The position numbers and the translations under genes are program-made. DNA of 64,000 bases, taken from assembly GCA_965249895.1 (NCBI GenBank), contig CBDFNC010000003.1:1-64000 (forward strand), in the 5' to 3' direction. Positions within the stretch are counted from its first letter, which is position 1. Each line of letters opens with the position of its first letter. Below the pieces are notes generated by a model. That model was not told the origin of the DNA. It searched no databases and worked only from the letters and a program-made list of their open reading frames with translations. Shown here piece by piece: positions 1 through 12,442 of the stretch. This DNA comes from CBDFNC01 sp965249895. Lineage in GTDB: Bacteria; Pseudomonadota; Gammaproteobacteria; Enterobacterales; CBDFNC01.

Positions 1-430
1 CATAAAGTCGTTCTGTCGAACATCCAAAATATTGAGAAAATCGTTTGCAGCTAAGCTGCTTAGCGAGTCTCAATTACTGTTGGAGTGTCCACACAGATTG
101 TCTGATTAAATTGTTAAAGAGCGTTGAGTCGGCGTTTTGTTTGCCTCGTCAGGGCTGCGTATACTACGCTAGCCGTTTCGAAAGTCAACCGCTAATTCCG
201 AAGAAGTTTGCAATTTTCTTTCCAGGCTTGAAACCGCAGTTTCTAGCCTGACTGATGTCGCTTCAGCCCTTTTATATCGGGTGTCTCCGATGTGTCGGAC
301 CAGCCTCTCAGTGGTTGCGCATTATAGAGAGATGGTCCGAGAGCGCAAGGGGTTTATGTGGAAAAATCACATCTTTTTTAAACTCACAAGTTTACACATA
401 GTTAGCCACACTTTACCCACAGGTTTACCC
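1..430 (-). promoter_or_regulatory. leader and promoter region of a second rRNA operon
   Basis: This stretch is nearly identical to 6741-7170, the leader of the complete rRNA operon in this window, so a second operon on the minus strand must begin here with its 16S gene left of position 1. The first 134 bases match exactly; beyond that there are scattered substitutions and a one-base indel. The leader carries a boxA-like antitermination signal near 111-123 and the upstream half of the 16S RNase III stem near 82-104. The 16S gene itself is inferred, not seen. Confidence 0.9.
321..348 (-). promoter_or_regulatory. rrn P1-type promoter of the left operon
   Basis: On the minus strand TTGCGC (343-348) and TATAAT (321-326) are separated by 16 bp, the usual spacing of rrn P1 promoters. 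The bases after the -10 read GCGCAACCACTGAG, very close to the GC-rich discriminator and start region of E. coli rrn P1. An AT-rich stretch upstream could serve as an UP element. The same arrangement recurs at 7060-7087. Confidence 0.85.
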
Positions 431-1031
431 ACAAATGACGCCGTAAGAATACTCATCCAGTTAGACTTCCCGTTTCATCAACCCTCCCAGCATGCGCTAA
501 AAGTACTAATAAAGGAGAAGTTAATCATGTCCGGTAGCTGCAACGGCTGTTAATAGGTAAGAACACTACTGTCAAGTTACCGCTTAGCCTCATAAAAAGG
601 TTGAAATACAATTAGTTCAGGCAGATCATTATTATTTTGCTTATGGGTTCGATGAGTGACGGCAGATAAGCAACCCGTTTTCATCCACATCATACGCCAG
701 GGTACAGTTGAATTTAATCACGATGACATTGGGAAGCTCGTCACTTGAAGCGCTTTAAAAATTTATCAGCGAGGAGGGTCAGTTTTGATCATCGATTAAG
801 CTGCAAACAGCTTGATCAACAACCTGGTACAGGAAGCCGCTACATAATCTGGCGAACAGATGTTTCAGGGATTATAACAATATCGTGAAGAAAGGCAGTG
901 AGCCTGGAACGCATTTATTGGGCAAACCGGCCTGGTGAAACGTATGTACTCGCGGGGCGAGAGCAAACGGGTCAGTTAATCATGCCAATTGGGATGAGTT
1001 TAATCGAGGTTATGGCACTTTTTGGCAGACG
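431..1031. other. spacer between tandem rRNA operons
   Basis: About 600 bp between the promoter of the left operon and the terminator of the right operon. I see no convincing gene. A nine-codon ORF on the plus strand at 527-553 reads MSGSCNGC, preceded by a good AAGGAG ribosome-binding site. The rest has frequent stops in every frame; one plus frame gives protein-like text at about 665-980 but with roughly as many stops as chance predicts. Confidence 0.5.
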
Positions 1032-1063
1032 AAAAAAGCCCGAACCTTTCGGTTCGGGCTTTC
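1032..1063 (-). terminator. Rho-independent terminator of the rRNA operon
   Basis: A perfect 10-bp stem (arms 1037-1046 and 1051-1060) with a four-base loop is followed on the minus strand by a T run. It lies about 10 bases past the 3' end of the 5S gene and ends the operon. Confidence 0.9.
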
Positions 1064-1071
1064 AATTTGGT

Positions 1072-1190
1072 ACCTGGCAGTGTCCTACTCTCACATGGGG
1101 AAACCCCACACTACCATCGGCGCTATTGCGTTTCACTACTGAGTTCGGCATGGAGTCAGGTGGGTCCACAATGCTATGGCCGCCAGGCGA
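1072..1190 (-). rRNA. rrf: 5S ribosomal RNA
   Basis: The minus strand begins with CGCCTGGCGGCCATAGC and carries the conserved block CCATGCCGAACTCAG, ending with GGTAGTGTGGGG and CTGCCAGG, which pairs with the 5' end. This is the gammaproteobacterial 5S sequence at its usual length of about 120 nt. It is the last gene of the operon, followed by a strong terminator. Confidence 0.97.
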
Positions 1191-1432
1191 TAACTTGTTT
1201 TGCTCTCGCGCTAAGCGCGTGAGCTTTAAAATCTGGAAGTGATAAAGTTCGCAACAGCTCTTTGTCTTCTCACACCTTTACTTCGTAAAAGTGTTGCCAG
1301 ACCTTCACTTTTTGCAAGCAAAAAGTGAATAGTTCGCAAGTAATCTTTTGGTATTAACACCCTAATGCTTAGTTTCCTCTCACATGTCTTCGACATGTTG
1401 CCGGAACTAAACTGTGTTACTGCGTAACACCG

Positions 1433-1448
1433 TTTAGGTGTTGTATGG

Positions 1449-1452
<4 letters not shown>
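1433..1452 (-). other. 3' arm of the 23S processing stem
   Basis: These 20 bases are perfectly complementary to 4328-4347, so the two ends of the 23S precursor pair in a long helix, the expected RNase III processing stem. The weaker complementarity continues outward for some 15 bases. Confidence 0.8.
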
Positions 1453-4332
<2,880 letters not shown>

Positions 4333-4797
4333 CATACAACACCTAAACAGTGTCGTATTGCAGGACCCACTTTCGTGCATCCTTTGTCTTTACCAAGACA
4401 CTTGCGAACTACAACTGAGCTTTTACTTGTAAAAGCGACCTGCCTGACAACATCATTTACCAAGTAAATGTGTGATAAGGCGCTAATACAAACTCAGTAC
4501 GTGCTAAGTTTTAACACTTAACATTTATTTCTATTGCTTGAATAATCACTACTTTATAAAGTAATAATCACTCGGTATTGAATACATCATCATATGTATT
4601 CAATGAACTTTATCAGCTTTCCAAATTTTTAAAGAGCAATTGCTTAAAAAAGCAAAGCAATATAATCACAACCGAAGTTGCTATATTGCTTTGTGCTTTC
4701 AAGCACGATACGAAGGTGGTTTCTTGGCTCTCCATCTTCCTTAAACAAGGAGAGGGAACTCAGGGTTCGTGCTTCCAATTCTCTTAAACAAGAGAAT
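4333..4797 (-). other. tRNA-Glu to 23S transcribed spacer with boxA
   Basis: This is the transcribed spacer between tRNA-Glu and 23S; I find no second tRNA in it. On the minus strand at about 4617-4637 it holds GCTCTTTAAAAATTTGG, the boxA-type antitermination sequence found before 23S in E. coli. The 5' arm of the 23S processing stem is at 4328-4347. Two AT-rich inverted repeats near 4735-4800 and 4540-4600 probably form hairpins in the precursor. Confidence 0.75.
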
Positions 4798-4873
4798 TGG
4801 TATCCCGTACGAGATTTGAACTCGTGTTACCGCCGTGAAAGGGCGGTGTCCTAGGCCTCTAGACGAACGGGAC
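4798..4873 (-). tRNA. tRNA-Glu (anticodon TTC)
   Basis: A 76-nt cloverleaf on the minus strand with acceptor GTCCCGT/ACGGGAT, anticodon loop CTTTCAC giving TTC, a T arm with loop TTCAAAT, and an encoded CCA end. It lies in the 16S-23S spacer, the usual place for tRNA-Glu. The first acceptor pair is G1-U72 rather than the usual G1-C72, and the discriminator is A rather than G. Confidence 0.95.
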
Positions 4874-4970
4874 ATAAACTCGATATGAGAAACATGTTTC
4901 TCAGCAGTTTATGAATCAGGCGAACGCTAGTGAGCAGCCATATTCCAGAAACTTCACATCTTTAATTAAT

Positions 4971-4993
4971 CAGACAATTTGTGTGGGCACTCC
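4971..4993 (-). other. 3' arm of the 16S processing stem
   Basis: The 23 bases here are complementary, with few mismatches, to the leader at 6822-6844. Together they form the RNase III stem that brings the two ends of the 16S precursor together. The sequence closely resembles the E. coli equivalent (CAGACAAT...GTGTGGGCACTC). Confidence 0.75.
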
Positions 4994-5080
4994 CTGAACA
5001 TCTCGAAGAGATGTGACCGGTCAAACAGCAGCTTTTACGAAGTAAAAGTGCGAGTTGACAACAGTTCGAGTCGCTTTAGG

Positions 5081-6622
<1,542 letters not shown>

Positions 6623-7059
6623 TAAAGTTTTTTTGCCCTCTGGTTTATTCGCAAGCGAATAAACTGTCGGACGAGATGTTTTGCAAGCAAAACATCCTGC
6701 TCAATGAATTCTGGTTTTTATTCCCACTATAAATAGTGGACATAAAGTCGTTCTGTCGAACATCCAAAATATTGAGAAAATCGTTTGCAGCTAAGCTGCT
6801 TAGCGAGTCTCAATTACTGTTGGAGTGTCCACACAGATTGTCTGATTAAATTGTTAAAGAGCGTTGAGTCGGCGTTTGTTTGCCTCATCAGGGCTGCGTA
6901 TACTACGCTAGCCGATTTGAAAGTCAACTGCTAATCCCGAAGAAGTTTGCAATTTTCTTTCCAGGGTTGAAACCTAAGTTTCGTACCTGACTGATGTCGC
7001 TTCAGCCCTTGTATATCGGGTGTCTCCGATGTGTCGGACCAGCCTCTCAGTGGTTGAGC
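6623..7059 (-). promoter_or_regulatory. rRNA leader with boxA and processing arm
   Basis: This transcribed leader precedes 16S. On the minus strand at 6851-6863 it contains GCTCTTTAACAA, a near-perfect boxA for NusB/S10-dependent antitermination. The 5' arm of the 16S processing stem lies at 6822-6844. Positions 6741-7170 repeat at 1-430, which shows the two operons keep near-identical leaders. Confidence 0.85.
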
Positions 7060-7087
7060 ATTATAGAGATGCGGTGCACAAGCGCAA
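7060..7087 (-). promoter_or_regulatory. rrn P1-type promoter
   Basis: On the minus strand TTGCGC (7082-7087), a 16-bp spacer and TATAAT (7060-7065) are followed by GCTCAACCACTGAG, which matches the E. coli rrn P1 start region. The upstream A/T tracts at 7100-7120 resemble an UP element. Transcription runs left through 16S, tRNA-Glu, 23S and 5S. Confidence 0.88.
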
Positions 7088-7233
7088 GGCCTTTTTGTAA
7101 AAACATCGTAGTTTTTTAAAACCCACAAGTTACACACAGTTAAACACAACTTTTCCACAGAATTATTCATTTCGGGGTTCGATTTCACCAAGGATAAGGT
7201 TAAATTAGGGGCATTCAGATTAGGAGTCCTGTT

Positions 7234-7776
7234 ATGTCACACAATTTACGTTCATATCGCGGGGTAACACCCAAGCTTGGCGCCAGAGCTTATGTAGACC
7301 CTATGTCAGTCTTAGTGGGTGATATTGAGTTGGGGGATGATGCGAGCATCTGGCCCATGGTTGCAGCAAGAGGTGACGTCAACTATATCCGTATCGGCGC
7401 AAGAACCAATATTCAAGATGGTACGGTTTTACATGTTACCCGAAAAAGCAAAAGCAACCCTGACGGGTACCCCCTGTTAATTGGCGATGACGTCACAATC
7501 GGTCACAAGGCAATGCTGCACGCCTGCAAAGTTGGTGATCGTGTATTAATTGGAATGGGGGCGATTATTCTGGATAATGCAGTAGTGGAGGATGACGTGA
7601 TCCTGGGAGCAGGCGCCTTAGTCCCCCCAGGGAAAACACTACAATCAGGTTACCTATATAAAGGAGCGCCAGCGAAAGCATCTCGTGAGTTAACTGTGGG
7701 GGAAATTGCATTCCTGAAAGAATCTGCAAATAACTACGTACAGCTAAAAGATGAGTACTTAGCTGATTGCAAATAA
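7234..7776 (+). CDS. yrdA: gamma-class carbonic anhydrase family protein (YrdA-like)
   Basis: A 180-aa left-handed beta-helix protein of the YrdA/CaiE gamma carbonic anhydrase family. Hexapeptide repeats run through about residues 20-140. His67, His91 and His96 occupy the positions of the three metal-binding histidines (HVT, GHKAMLH), so a trimeric metal-binding fold is likely; many bacterial members show little carbonic anhydrase activity, so the true substrate is open. The ATG is preceded by AGGAG at good spacing. It is transcribed away from the rRNA operon, whose promoter lies about 150 bp upstream on the other strand. Its length is normal for the family. Confidence 0.9.
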   Translation: MSHNLRSYRGVTPKLGARAYVDPMSVLVGDIELGDDASIWPMVAARGDVNYIRIGARTNIQDGTVLHVTRKSKSNPDGYPLLIGDDVTIGHKAMLHACKVGDRVLIGMGAIILDNAVVEDDVILGAGALVPPGKTLQSGYLYKGAPAKASRELTVGEIAFLKESANNYVQLKDEYLADCK

Positions 7777-7846
7777 AATAGCCTTATAATAAAGGCCCAC
7801 TCTCAGCTGTTTAATCAGAGATAAACCAATTACAGGCCACACCACT

Positions 7847-8092
7847 ATGAGTTTTGCTTTACCCACAGGTAGGAACCAGAGTAATTTTATCGATGCAACC
7901 GCCGAAATTAAAACGGCCCTATCGCAACAGAGACTCCCATCAGAGCAAGCACTGCGCTGTTTAATTGACCATTGTTTTAGCTCTGGCTGGAGTATTAATA
8001 AGGTAGAGGCCTTGCTAGGAGTCGAAGTAGATCAGCTAGAGAGTGTTGGTGTTAAAGGTATTGAGGCGATGCTCAACGAAATGACAGAATAG
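7847..8092 (+). CDS. small protein of unknown function
   Basis: An 81-aa acidic protein that I do not recognise. It starts 70 bp after the yrdA-like gene on the same strand, so the two may share a transcript. There is no signal peptide or membrane segment. The central part (SEQALRCLIDHCFSSGW) and the tail look helical. Codon use resembles its neighbours, and the gene fills the space between two genes without overlap, which supports it being real. Confidence 0.6.
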   Translation: MSFALPTGRNQSNFIDATAEIKTALSQQRLPSEQALRCLIDHCFSSGWSINKVEALLGVEVDQLESVGVKGIEAMLNEMTE

Positions 8093-8114
8093 CGTCCTGA
8101 AACTGCGGATACAT

Positions 8115-8579
8115 CTATCGCCATGAATTCAGTTCTGGCGATAATGCCAGTTTAACAGAAGGACCTTTATATCCAGCATTGTCACCGACGAAGTGTTCAA
8201 CGATTTCAAAACCTTTCTTTTTACATAAGTTAATGGCGGGGACATTATTTCCACAAACCTGAACCCAGGCTTTATCACCTATGATGTCCAGGCAATAATC
8301 CAGTAACGCGGAGCCGAGCCCCTTACCATAAGCCACTGGTTCCACATATAACCAGGCCAGGTAATTGCCGTCAATGCCTATAAACCCTTTAACATCTTCT
8401 CCATGGCCCGCGACAAAAACAGTACAAGCGTTGAAGTATTCGGCTGCTTCATCAATTGATAGTGGTACAAATGCATCCGGATCAAATGATCCTCTTAGTT
8501 CATCAGGGCGGCTAAGATCATGAATACGGCAAACGGCTTGCCAATCCTTTTCCTGATAATCTCTTATGACATATTCCAT
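8115..8579 (-). CDS. GNAT family N-acetyltransferase
   Basis: A 154-aa GNAT-fold acetyltransferase. The acetyl-CoA loop is visible as VEPVAYGKGLGSALLDYC near residues 87-104, and the C-terminal half (VCGNNVPAINLCKKKGFE) is typical of the fold. I place the start at the ATG giving MEYVIRDYQ because AGGA stands at proper distance; an upstream ATG at 8621 would add 14 residues but has no ribosome-binding site. The substrate cannot be told from sequence. It follows the alpha/beta hydrolase gene closely on the same strand. Confidence 0.85.
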   Translation of the reverse strand: MEYVIRDYQEKDWQAVCRIHDLSRPDELRGSFDPDAFVPLSIDEAAEYFNACTVFVAGHGEDVKGFIGIDGNYLAWLYVEPVAYGKGLGSALLDYCLDIIGDKAWVQVCGNNVPAINLCKKKGFEIVEHFVGDNAGYKGPSVKLALSPELNSWR

Positions 8580-8649
8580 CACTGCCAGTCCTTTTTCACA
8601 AACAAAATCATCATCTAACAAGCTTATACCATACTGAAAAAACCGTAGA

Positions 8650-9426
8650 TTATTGTTCTAAAAAGTCCTTGATACTGCGACTATACTGTTGAAAATCGGA
8701 AATATTGTTATGCCCTGCGTGTTCGATAACTTGGGTGGATAGCAATGATTGTTTTATTCGCTGTTTAAGTTGCTCACTTCGATTGCGGGAGATGACCCTA
8801 TCATGCTCAGCAATCAATATCAGAGTCAGACTGCTAATCTTATCCGCCCTGTCTGCGGATAAAAACTTATCCTTAAGTAACCAGGACACAGGAAACATCC
8901 AATACGTTTCTTTAGCTACATTTTCTATGCTGTCATAAGGCGTGATCAATACCAGCTTTTCGACCTTACGTTGAGTCGCGACATAAGTTGCCACTCCAGT
9001 TCCCAGACTGCGGCCCATTAGGGAGATGTCACTATACTCACCGACCAGCTTATCAAATACGGAAAGGGCGTCGCGATACAGGCTCTGCTCTGTGGGAGAA
9101 CCAGAGTTATCACCATAACCCCGGTAAGGAATAAGAAAAACACTGTAGTCAGCTAAGTGGGTTCGGAAAAAGTCAGCATTTTGTTCTATTTGTTCGGCAT
9201 TTCCACCGTAATAGAGCAGCGCCTTAGATTGGCCCTTATTCACCAACCAACCTGATAACAGCTCATCATTCACAGAAAAGCTGATGGGTTCAGCATTATG
9301 AATAAACGCTGAAGACCGAGGAAAATAGAGAAATTGGCGCTGGAACAGAAACAGGGCTAGGCACAGGACCAGATAAATCAGTCCCAAACTAATCAACGGA
9401 CCTTTAATAAAGAGCATATGATTCAT
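8650..9426 (-). CDS. alpha/beta hydrolase, membrane-anchored
   Basis: A 258-aa serine hydrolase of the BEM46/YfhR type. One N-terminal membrane segment (about residues 8-28) is followed by the phrase FLYFPR seen in this family. The nucleophile elbow is GRSLGTG, a later Asp in AEHDRVI and the His in HAGHNN complete a plausible catalytic triad. Start chosen at the ATG giving MNHMLFIK, which has GAGG upstream; a TTG 15 bases earlier is in frame but less likely. The substrate is unknown. It is flanked by two acetyltransferase genes on the same strand, and may be cotranscribed with them. Confidence 0.85.
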   Translation of the reverse strand: MNHMLFIKGPLISLGLIYLVLCLALFLFQRQFLYFPRSSAFIHNAEPISFSVNDELLSGWLVNKGQSKALLYYGGNAEQIEQNADFFRTHLADYSVFLIPYRGYGDNSGSPTEQSLYRDALSVFDKLVGEYSDISLMGRSLGTGVATYVATQRKVEKLVLITPYDSIENVAKETYWMFPVSWLLKDKFLSADRADKISSLTLILIAEHDRVISRNRSEQLKQRIKQSLLSTQVIEHAGHNNISDFQQYSRSIKDFLEQ

Positions 9427-9449
9427 TCCATCCTCGCCCAATGATAATC

Positions 9450-9938
9450 TTATTCTGTACTAACGAGTACCTTTTCCATAGTAAGGAGTTCCCAATCCTG
9501 TCCATCAGGGCCAGCCGCAGGCTTGCTTGTTACAACACGAAAACCCAATGCCGAATAACACTGCCTTGCCACAAGATTGTGCTCATATACTGCTAATTCA
9601 ACCACTTTAGCGACACACTGCTGCTCCGCATAGGTTAACGCAAGTGAAACCAGTTGCTTTCCGGCCCCTTTACCCCGTGCCAAAGGGTTCAATAGCACTC
9701 TGCAAAGCCGGCAAACATCTTTGGATAATTGCAGCACCTCAATAAAGCCGATCGCTTTATTCCCGGAATCAATCAACATAAATGCATGGACTTGCTCTAA
9801 GCTTACATTACTTTTTATTTGCGCATGGGTCAGCGGCCAGCTGTATTTAGGCCCGCCCCATAACAGATTAAACTCAGCATCCGGGATCCATGAAATCAGC
9901 GTCTGATAGTCTGCTTCACCAAATCGTTTTAACTCCAT
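9450..9938 (-). CDS. GNAT family N-acetyltransferase
   Basis: A 162-aa acetyltransferase with the acetyl-CoA-binding loop RVLLNPLARGKGAGKQL near residues 80-96 and a C-terminal NLVARQCYSALGF segment typical of the family. GGAAAG precedes the ATG. The gene is the first of three minus-strand genes (GNAT, hydrolase, GNAT) spaced by a few dozen bases, probably one operon. It is not closely similar to the other acetyltransferase in the cluster, so it does not look like a recent duplicate. Substrate unknown. Confidence 0.85.
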   Translation of the reverse strand: MELKRFGEADYQTLISWIPDAEFNLLWGGPKYSWPLTHAQIKSNVSLEQVHAFMLIDSGNKAIGFIEVLQLSKDVCRLCRVLLNPLARGKGAGKQLVSLALTYAEQQCVAKVVELAVYEHNLVARQCYSALGFRVVTSKPAAGPDGQDWELLTMEKVLVSTE

Positions 9939-10060
9939 TGCGCTTTCCTCTGCGAATTCATATGCATCGAAGATAACAGCTAGCTGGCATAAAAAGTGGC
10001 CGTTTTGTGCTAATGAGACAGTTAATTAGTTGAGAGTTGACGGGAAAGGTGAGAGCCAGA

Positions 10061-10095
10061 TAAAAGAACGGGGCGATACCCGAAAGTATCGCCCC
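10061..10095 (-). terminator. terminator of CsrB-type RNA copy 1
   Basis: A stem of about 11 bp (GGGGCGATAC/GTATCGCCCC) followed on the minus strand by GTTCTTTTA. Almost the same hairpin ends copy 2 at 15998-16031. Confidence 0.88.
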
Positions 10096-10366
10096 TTACA
10101 GTCAAAACATCAGAATCCTTGATGTAAAAGTGCTCCCTGCGCTCCCTGACTATTACCTAATCCTTAGGTATTCCACTTCCCAGTCCGTTGGGTTGTCCTT
10201 GTTTGGTCTTCCTAACCTAACAAATCATCCTGATCCGTTTTCTGTCTCCATCCTGGAGGTGTCCCTTGCTACTTCCTGTAGTCTTCCTTCAATCTTCCGC
10301 TGAATGCCAAACCTCCTGTCTGACATAGATAACCAAACATCCTGTTCAGTATCTTCACGTCCTTGC
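10062..10366 (-). ncRNA. csrB: CsrB-type regulatory RNA, copy 1
   Basis: About 305 nt transcribed leftward. CsrB-family RNAs bind many copies of the translational regulator CsrA (RsmA) through GGA motifs in hairpin loops and so relieve CsrA repression. The minus strand holds about 20 GGA motifs, many as CAGGA, AAGGA or AGGGA, several in short hairpins such as CACCTCCAGGATGGAGA. The order AAGGGACACCTCC, ATCAGGATGATTTG, AGGAAG matches the middle of E. coli csrB as I recall it. The 3' end is a strong terminator hairpin with a T-rich tail (10061-10095). The 5' end is set by a -10-like box conserved with copy 2. No protein gene fits here. Confidence 0.88.
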
Positions 10367-10369
10367 GGG

Positions 10370-10379
10370 ATTAAATATA
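10370..10379 (-). promoter_or_regulatory. putative -10 region of CsrB copy 1
   Basis: TATATTTAAT on the minus strand is followed by CCCGCAAGGA. The same TATATTTAAT-ACCGCTAGGA arrangement precedes copy 2 at 16285-16294, while the sequences further upstream differ. I see no good -35 box, as expected for an activator-dependent promoter. A TGTAAG half-site (as in GacA/UvrY boxes) occurs about 210 bases upstream, but without its partner. Confidence 0.55.
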
Positions 10380-11053
10380 CGGATTATTTGCTGCAAAAAT
10401 ACGGGAGAACAGAGAGAAATATTACGGATAACTTTTTCAACAAAAGAGAAGTAAGAATAAAGTAACTATTTTTCAGCAGCTTAACTATTGTTTAATGTAC
10501 TAGCTCTACAATATAAATCGTTATCACTCACATAAAAAAGAGCGAATGTCCTACGCCAACAATGGCGGATGTCTTACAACGATTTACTAAGTAAAGAATT
10601 GCACTTAAAAAACAACCAGGTAAAACGTGATCCAGTTCAACTAAAAATCAAACTTGATTTAGTTAATACTCCTCCAGTAAGAGATTTCTACCAAGATTTA
10701 GCCTGAATTGGCCCCGACTGGTTTTTCGATTTGAATAAAATAACTTCTTTCCTGCAACCTTTGCCGTAGCAAATTCAGACTGCGATCCAGTCTGATTTCC
10801 CGTGACTAAAATTACTGCGTCCTTCGGTATTATGAGCTTTTAGCAGTTTCCAAAAAAAAGCTGGTCCGGCAAACTTTTGATAATATAGTTATCGTCAATA
10901 AACAAACTTCTATCTGCGGTTTTACTTACCTGACAGCTCTGGATCTTGCTTTTTTAACCCCTTCTATTTTTAAAACGTTCAGTTCCGATTCTGGCTAGAA
11001 TTTTTATGTCGGCGAGTTATAGTTGCAACAGCCAAAACGAAATAGAGATATTT
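10380..11053. other. intergenic region upstream of csrB copy 1 and the ada/alkA gene
   Basis: About 670 bp, AT-rich, with no supportable gene. It must carry the divergent control regions of the CsrB-type RNA (leftward) and the Ada/AlkA gene (rightward). A short hairpin with arms CAGACTG/CAGTCTG lies near 10766-10790. I could not identify an Ada box or a complete GacA/UvrY site. Confidence 0.5.
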
Positions 11054-12442
11054 ATGCCTAACCCTCCCTTGTGTAAGGAAAGCTGTCAAAAAGCCAGGTT
11101 GTCACGCGATCCGCGTTTTGATGGAAAGTTTTTCACGGCAGTTAAAACCACAGGAATCTATTGCCGCACTATTTGTCCTGTGCCTGCACCCAAGGAAGAA
11201 AATGTTTTATATTTTTCCACGGCAATAGAAGCCGCCAACGCAGGGTTTAGGCCATGTCTGCGTTGCCGGCCTGACAGCGCACCGGGTTCACCGGCATGGA
11301 AAGGCGTGGATACTACATTGGAAAGAGCGGTAAGATTAATCGACGAAGGTGCGTTACAGCAGGGTTCCTTGCCCCAATTAGCACAGCGATTAGGTATTAG
11401 CGATCGCTACCTGAGACAATTGTTCACCAGACATATTGGTATTTCGCCTAAAGCCTATGCGCTTTATCAACAATGTTTGTTTGCTAAACAATTGCTGCAC
11501 CAAACAAAATTGCCAATCACTCAGGTTGCGTTAGCCAGCGGATTTGATAGCGTGCGCCGATTCAATGATTGTTTTCAATCACAGCTTAAGTTAACGCCTT
11601 CAAAAATGCGGAAGTCAGGCGGAACGCAGTCCAGTGCGCTAAAACTCAAACTATATTATCGTCCGCCATATAATTGGTCTGCGATGTACCAATTCTTAAA
11701 GGCGAGAGCAATTACAGATTTGGAGTGGTGTGATGAGCAAAGCTATGGTCGAACAATTAACTGGTTTGAATCCGTTGGCAGCTTCACTGCTCACCATGTT
11801 GAACATGAAAATAGATTCGATGTCACTATCGAGTTAGATGACGTGAGGCACCTGAAACCTATCATTAGTAATATCCACCGTATTTTGGATCTAAACGTTG
11901 ATATACAAGCTGTTGAACAAGACTTACAAACGTGTTTAAACAGCGCCATATCAATAAAAACAGGATTACGATTACCCGGCATTTGGAGTGTGTTTGAAGC
12001 CGGGATACGGGCGGTTTTAGGTCAGCAGATTTCCGTCGTCGCAGCGCGTAACTTGGTTTGCAATCTGGTTTCATCACTTGGCCAATTGAATGGAGCGAGT
12101 CGCTTATTTCCTTCACCTCAATCTATCGCAAGTAGTGAGCTGGCGTTTTTAAAAATCCCTTCCTCACGCAAACAAACACTGCGGAACCTGGCTCAACATT
12201 ACCTTGATAACGAACACCCCGACGATCCCAGGCAATGGTTACAGTTAAAAGGAATTGGCCCATGGACAGTCGACTACGCACAGCTTCGCGGGTTAAGTGA
12301 TCCGGATATTTTTCTCGCCGGAGACTTGGGGATAAAAAAAGCGATCAAACAATCTGGGGTGGGCTCAGCTGAAAACTTTGATCCCGTTCAGGCTTCACCT
12401 TGGCGCAGCTATTTAACATTTCAATTATGGAGCCAACTCTAA
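11054..12442 (+). CDS. Ada-type regulator fused to AlkA DNA glycosylase
   Basis: A 462-aa alkylation-damage protein. The N-terminal Ada zinc domain (about residues 5-80) keeps the four cysteines in GIYCRTICP and RPCLRCRPD; the first would be the phosphotriester methyl acceptor. An AraC-type helix-turn-helix follows (about 90-190), then an AlkA N-domain and the HhH-GPD glycosylase with LKGIGPWT and the catalytic Asp in LAGDLGIKKA. It would sense methylated DNA, activate transcription and excise alkylated purines. Start placed at MPNPPLCKE because homology begins there; an upstream ATG at 11006 is possible. It lacks the C-terminal methyltransferase of Ada, which the next gene supplies; the stop and next start overlap as TAATG. 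Confidence 0.92.
   Translation: MPNPPLCKESCQKARLSRDPRFDGKFFTAVKTTGIYCRTICPVPAPKEENVLYFSTAIEAANAGFRPCLRCRPDSAPGSPAWKGVDTTLERAVRLIDEGALQQGSLPQLAQRLGISDRYLRQLFTRHIGISPKAYALYQQCLFAKQLLHQTKLPITQVALASGFDSVRRFNDCFQSQLKLTPSKMRKSGGTQSSALKLKLYYRPPYNWSAMYQFLKARAITDLEWCDEQSYGRTINWFESVGSFTAHHVEHENRFDVTIELDDVRHLKPIISNIHRILDLNVDIQAVEQDLQTCLNSAISIKTGLRLPGIWSVFEAGIRAVLGQQISVVAARNLVCNLVSSLGQLNGASRLFPSPQSIASSELAFLKIPSSRKQTLRNLAQHYLDNEHPDDPRQWLQLKGIGPWTVDYAQLRGLSDPDIFLAGDLGIKKAIKQSGVGSAENFDPVQASPWRSYLTFQLWSQL

Noticed and set aside
600..1010. A plus-strand frame reading like a decayed gene (FIHIIRQGTVEFNHDD and later segments)
   Set aside because: It contains about six stops in 110 codons, roughly what chance gives, and I recognise no family.
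10062..10366. Open frames on the plus strand in the CsrB intervals (also at 16054-16269)
   Set aside because: The minus-strand RNA features explain the sequence and the frames are not conserved between the two copies.
10573..10578. GacA/UvrY-type box upstream of the CsrB copies (also at 16395-16400)
   Set aside because: Only one half-site (TGTAAG) is present in each case, at different distances from the RNA start.
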